DNA from: Stenotrophobium sp050739895
Lineage (GTDB): Bacteria; Pseudomonadota; Gammaproteobacteria; Nevskiales; Nevskiaceae
DNA length: 8,181 nucleotides
Direction: 5' to 3'
NCBI GenBank assembly: GCA_050739895.1
Contig: JBOICK010000102.1
Location: forward strand, 1 to 8,181
How positions within the stretch are numbered: the first letter of the stretch is position 1; each line of letters opens with the position of its first letter. Shown piece by piece: positions 5,921-8,181 of the stretch. The translations under genes were made by a program, and so were the position numbers. The notes beneath the pieces are model-generated. The model did not search any database. It was not told where the DNA came from and was given only the letters and a program-made list of their open reading frames with translations.

Positions 5921-7519
5921 ATGAATTCTCGCACGCTATTCGGTCCTGCAGCCGTCACCCTGCTCTGGCCGCTGCTGGCCAGCGCCATACCGGAGGGGCC
6001 TGCCTACCCGTCGGTCGCGTGGACGCAGCGCGAAGCGCAAAACTACGCCATCGTCAGCCAGGCGCCATTGGAGCAAACCGGCAATCCGGCGTTCACAGCG
6101 CAATGGCAGGCGCAGAGTCTCGCCAACCAGCAATCATGGCTAGCGCGCGCAGCCGCCGACAGCAGCTGGCTCGCGCCCGCTTCCGGCAACACGCCACTGA
6201 CGCCGGTCTGCACGCAGTGGACGCAGCTGTGCACCGGCGATCCGTTCCGTTATGCAGGCACTGATCCGTTTTACCTCAGCGAGGGCGAGACCGCGCCGGT
6301 GGTGTTCTACGACAGCGCCTGCGCACGCCTCTCCGGCCGCATCTGGAAGCCACTGAATATTCCGGCGAACATCCGGCTGCCGGGCGTGATCATCGAAACC
6401 GGCTCCATCGCAGCACCAGAAACCCTCTACTGGTGGGCGGCGCAAACCCTGGTGCGCGCGGGCTATGTGGTGATGACGTTCGACGTGCGCGGCCAGGGGC
6501 GCTCGGATTTCCTGACGCCCTCAGGCGGTGCCGGCAGCGATATCGATCCGACAGTTTTCTGGACCGACCTGGTCGACGCCATCGACTTCTTCCGCTCCTC
6601 CCCGCAGCAGGTTTATCCGAACAACAAAGCCTGCGCCGGCAGCTATCCGACCGTAGTCAACGACTTCAATCCCGATGCCGCCATCATCGATGCCGCGCGC
6701 CTGGGGCTGGCCGGCCACTCTTCCGGCGCCACCGGCGTCTCGGTGGTGCAAGGCTATGGCGGCGCAGGCGCGCAGCCGTGGCCGGGCAAAATCGACAAGC
6801 TCAATCCGGTGAAAGTGGTCGTCGCCTGGGATGGCCTGTTCAACCCAGACGGCAGCGGCGGCGGCGGCGCCAACGGCACCCAGCCCGCCGTCGGTGCCGC
6901 GATCTTCCCCAATGGCACGCTGCCAAAATTCGCAATCCGCGTGCCGGCGCTGGACCTCGATTCCGAATACGGCATCGATCCTGTGCCATATATCTCGCCG
7001 CCGGACCCGGAAGGCAACAAGCTGGCCTACGCGCAGTGGCGCGCTGCGGGCGTTCCGGTTTTCGGCATTACCATCCGGGGCAGCACGCATTTCGATTTTT
7101 CGCTGCTGCCGGGATTCCCCGCCAGTTCCTGGTGCCCGCAAATCCAGAACGGCGAGTGCAGCGGCGGCTGGGGCATAGCACTGGCGCAGCATTACACGGT
7201 GGCGTGGCTCGACCGCTGGCTCAAGCTGCCCGGCGAACCCGGTTATGCCGACGCCGACCAGCGCCTGCTCGACGATAATGGGCCGCAGGGCCGCGTCAAG
7301 ATGAGTTTCTATTCGCGTTCGGCGCGCAGTTTCCCCGACCGCGAAGGAGCCATGCACCACTGCGAAGACATCCGCGCCGGCTGCACCGATATGACTGTTT
7401 CGTCCACGGTGAGCGGCAGTGGTGCCGGCTCGATGAACGCGAACACGCTGGTCGTGATGTGGCTGTTGTTTTTGCTGAACGCGAGGGCCAGAACACTGCG
7501 TCGTAATTGGCCGCCGTGA
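5921..7519 (+). CDS. Secreted alpha/beta hydrolase (lipase/esterase-like) with C-terminal sorting tail
   Basis: The 532-residue product starts with a Sec-type signal peptide: MNSR followed by a hydrophobic stretch to about residue 20, with likely cleavage after ALA-SA near residue 22. The alpha/beta-hydrolase core shows VVMTFDVRGQGRSDF (183-197), the nucleophile elbow GHSSG (265-269, Ser267), a likely acid at Asp345 or Asp347 in VPALDLDSEYG, and a catalytic histidine at His390 in RGSTHFDF. Eight cysteines (97, 104, 134, 238, 405, 413, 481, 488) fit disulfides in an exported protein. After about residue 495 comes a Ser/Gly-rich linker (VSGSGAGS), a hydrophobic segment TLVVMWLLFLL, and an Arg-rich end (ARARTLRRN). 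This is the layout of GlyGly-CTERM-type sorting signals processed by rhombosortase. The substrate cannot be told. The start at 5921 puts the signal peptide at the N-terminus; an in-frame ATG at 5870 is an alternative. The ribosome binding site is weak. Confidence 0.85.
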   Translation: MNSRTLFGPAAVTLLWPLLASAIPEGPAYPSVAWTQREAQNYAIVSQAPLEQTGNPAFTAQWQAQSLANQQSWLARAAADSSWLAPASGNTPLTPVCTQWTQLCTGDPFRYAGTDPFYLSEGETAPVVFYDSACARLSGRIWKPLNIPANIRLPGVIIETGSIAAPETLYWWAAQTLVRAGYVVMTFDVRGQGRSDFLTPSGGAGSDIDPTVFWTDLVDAIDFFRSSPQQVYPNNKACAGSYPTVVNDFNPDAAIIDAARLGLAGHSSGATGVSVVQGYGGAGAQPWPGKIDKLNPVKVVVAWDGLFNPDGSGGGGANGTQPAVGAAIFPNGTLPKFAIRVPALDLDSEYGIDPVPYISPPDPEGNKLAYAQWRAAGVPVFGITIRGSTHFDFSLLPGFPASSWCPQIQNGECSGGWGIALAQHYTVAWLDRWLKLPGEPGYADADQRLLDDNGPQGRVKMSFYSRSARSFPDREGAMHHCEDIRAGCTDMTVSSTVSGSGAGSMNANTLVVMWLLFLLNARARTLRRNWPP

Positions 7520-7531
7520 GTTGTAACAATA

Positions 7532-7557
7532 TCCCTGATGACACGTCACAGCAGGGA
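7532..7557. promoter_or_regulatory. Nested 26-bp palindrome upstream of the DoxX gene
   Basis: TCCCTG (7532-7537) and CAGGGA (7552-7557) form an outer inverted repeat, and TGAC (7539-7542) with GTCA (7545-7548) an inner one. The element lies 13-38 bases after the hydrolase stop and 23 bases before the doxX ATG. No T tract follows, so an operator for a dimeric regulator is more plausible than a terminator. The role is inferred only from position and symmetry. Confidence 0.35.
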
Positions 7558-7568
7558 ACTCCCCGTCA

Positions 7569-7573
7569 AGGAA
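7569..7573 (+). promoter_or_regulatory. Ribosome binding site of the DoxX gene
   Basis: AAGGA ends seven bases before the ATG at 7581, a good Shine-Dalgarno and spacing. It supports this start over the overlapping frame at 7538. Confidence 0.7.
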
Positions 7574-7580
7574 GATAAAT

Positions 7581-8051
7581 ATGCGTCAACTCATCGTCTC
7601 CACCGCCAACACGCTGATCAGATCGACAGAGTCCCTCAACTGGCTGGCGCCGCTCGCCATGCGGGTGGTTTTCGGCTATTTCTGGCTCGAAACCGGTTGG
7701 GGCAAGCTGCAAAATATCGACACTTTCACCATGCGCTTCATGAACTGGAACATTCCCTTTCCTGAGTTCAGTGCCACGCTTTCCGGCTGCACCGATCTCA
7801 TCGGCGGCGCGCTGCTGATACTCGGCTTGTTCACGCGTCTGGCAACAATTCCCATGATCATCAACATGATCGTGGCGATCGGTGTGGTGCAAATCCACAA
7901 TGTCAGCAGCGTTGACGACTTTGTGGAACTCGATGAGGTGATTTACGCACTGGTCCTATTCTGGCTGATGATGAGCGGCCCCGGCCGCGTCAGCCTGGAT
8001 CATCTGCTGTCCAAGACGTTTAGGCTTCGTTCAAGCAAATCCATTAAATAA
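7581..8051 (+). CDS. DoxX-family inner-membrane protein
   Basis: The 156-residue product fits DoxX-family length and layout, with four hydrophobic segments at about 20-38, 66-84, 87-103 and 117-132. Typical family features are the RVVFGYFWLETGWGKL block (28-43), GGALLILGLFTRLA (75-88), and the C-terminal GPGRVSLDHLL (133-143). DoxX-like proteins sit in the cytoplasmic membrane; some members are linked to quinone-dependent sulfur oxidation and others to redox stress or membrane integrity, and no specific role can be assigned here. At the start of the second segment this protein has CTDLIGG, with Asp72 where many relatives carry an acidic Glu. It follows the hydrolase by 61 bp with the palindrome between them, so it may be transcribed separately. 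Confidence 0.88.
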   Translation: MRQLIVSTANTLIRSTESLNWLAPLAMRVVFGYFWLETGWGKLQNIDTFTMRFMNWNIPFPEFSATLSGCTDLIGGALLILGLFTRLATIPMIINMIVAIGVVQIHNVSSVDDFVELDEVIYALVLFWLMMSGPGRVSLDHLLSKTFRLRSSKSIK

Positions 8052-8054
8052 CGG

Positions 8055-8089
8055 TGACCCGTCCTGACATAGGTTGACACCTGTACGGG
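8055..8089. repeat. Nested inverted repeat, possible edge of a mobile element
   Basis: CCCGT at 8058-8062 pairs with ACGGG at 8085-8089, and inside it AGGT (8071-8074) pairs with ACCT (8079-8082) around TGAC. The segment begins with TG four bases after the doxX stop and contains TTGACA at 8074-8079, a perfect sigma70 -35 hexamer. The segment recalls IS3-like termini, which commonly start with TG, but no transposase is present before the window ends. Confidence 0.3.
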
Positions 8090-8122
8090 GCGTGCATTGT
8101 ATCTAAAGCCGGTTGTTCAAAG

Positions 8123-8150
8123 ACGCCCGATGGACTTCATCGGGCGTTTT
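8123..8150 (+). terminator. Strong rho-independent terminator
   Basis: ACGCCCGATG at 8123-8132 and CATCGGGCGT at 8138-8147 form a perfect 10-bp stem with a 5-nt loop (GACTT), followed by TTTT, G and another T-rich run. It lies about 70 bases after the DoxX stop and probably ends that transcript, or shields the downstream region from read-through. Confidence 0.8.
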
Positions 8151-8181
8151 GTATTTTAGTGACGTATGCGGTCGTTCGTGG

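Noticed and set aside
6521..7549. 342-codon minus-strand frame opposite the hydrolase gene
   Set aside because: The plus-strand protein has a signal peptide and an ordered Ser-Asp-His set, while the minus frame is His/Arg/Ala-rich and unrecognisable.
8074..8104. Promoter with TTGACA and a downstream -10
   Set aside because: The -35 is perfect, but no hexamer at 16-18 bp matches the -10 consensus well and the transcript would hit the terminator within about 40 nt, so it is not listed as a promoter.
1..8181. CRISPR array or complete phage-defence cluster
   Set aside because: No regularly spaced repeats and no defence genes other than the truncated AbiEii fragment are present.

Overview
The window looks like part of a high-GC proteobacterial chromosome, most likely a gammaproteobacterium. 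This is inferred from the adjacent mrp/apbC and dcd genes, an SbcB-type exonuclease I, the GC-rich third codon positions, and a secreted hydrolase with a GlyGly-CTERM-like tail. The genus cannot be told from the sequence alone.

Left part (1-825) is accessory DNA. Positions 1-127 look like the terminus of an IS21-family insertion sequence, with two imperfect subterminal repeats and a CA tip. It abuts a 5'-truncated AbiEii-type nucleotidyltransferase toxin gene (128-611). A gene-free stretch (612-780) carries two TGCCACAA repeats 11 bp apart. At 781-825 lies the 3' half of a tRNA-Val with a CAC anticodon, starting in the anticodon loop and followed by what looks like the tRNA's own terminator (833-877). 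This is the expected footprint of the distal attachment site of an integrated genomic island, so the island/core boundary can be placed at about 780/781.

Middle part (826-4418) is housekeeping DNA. On the minus strand, apbC/mrp (Fe-S cluster carrier ATPase) is followed after 4 bp by dcd (dCTP deaminase), a likely operon. Divergent from them on the plus strand is sbcB (exonuclease I), which ends at a candidate terminator and a short, very AT-rich convergent spacer.

Right part (4419-8181): a DUF2252-family protein of unknown function (minus strand) is divergent from a secreted alpha/beta hydrolase with a signal peptide, a GHSSG nucleophile elbow and a C-terminal hydrophobic/Arg sorting tail. 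A DoxX-family membrane protein follows on the plus strand, with a 26-bp nested palindrome just upstream. The window ends with a nested-hairpin segment and a strong hairpin-plus-T-tract, possibly the edge of another mobile element.

No complete new multi-gene defence or metabolic system is visible. The most informative features are the tRNA-Val island scar, the IS-truncated AbiE toxin remnant, the kinase-like motifs of DUF2252 in unusual order, and the surface-sorting tail on the hydrolase.
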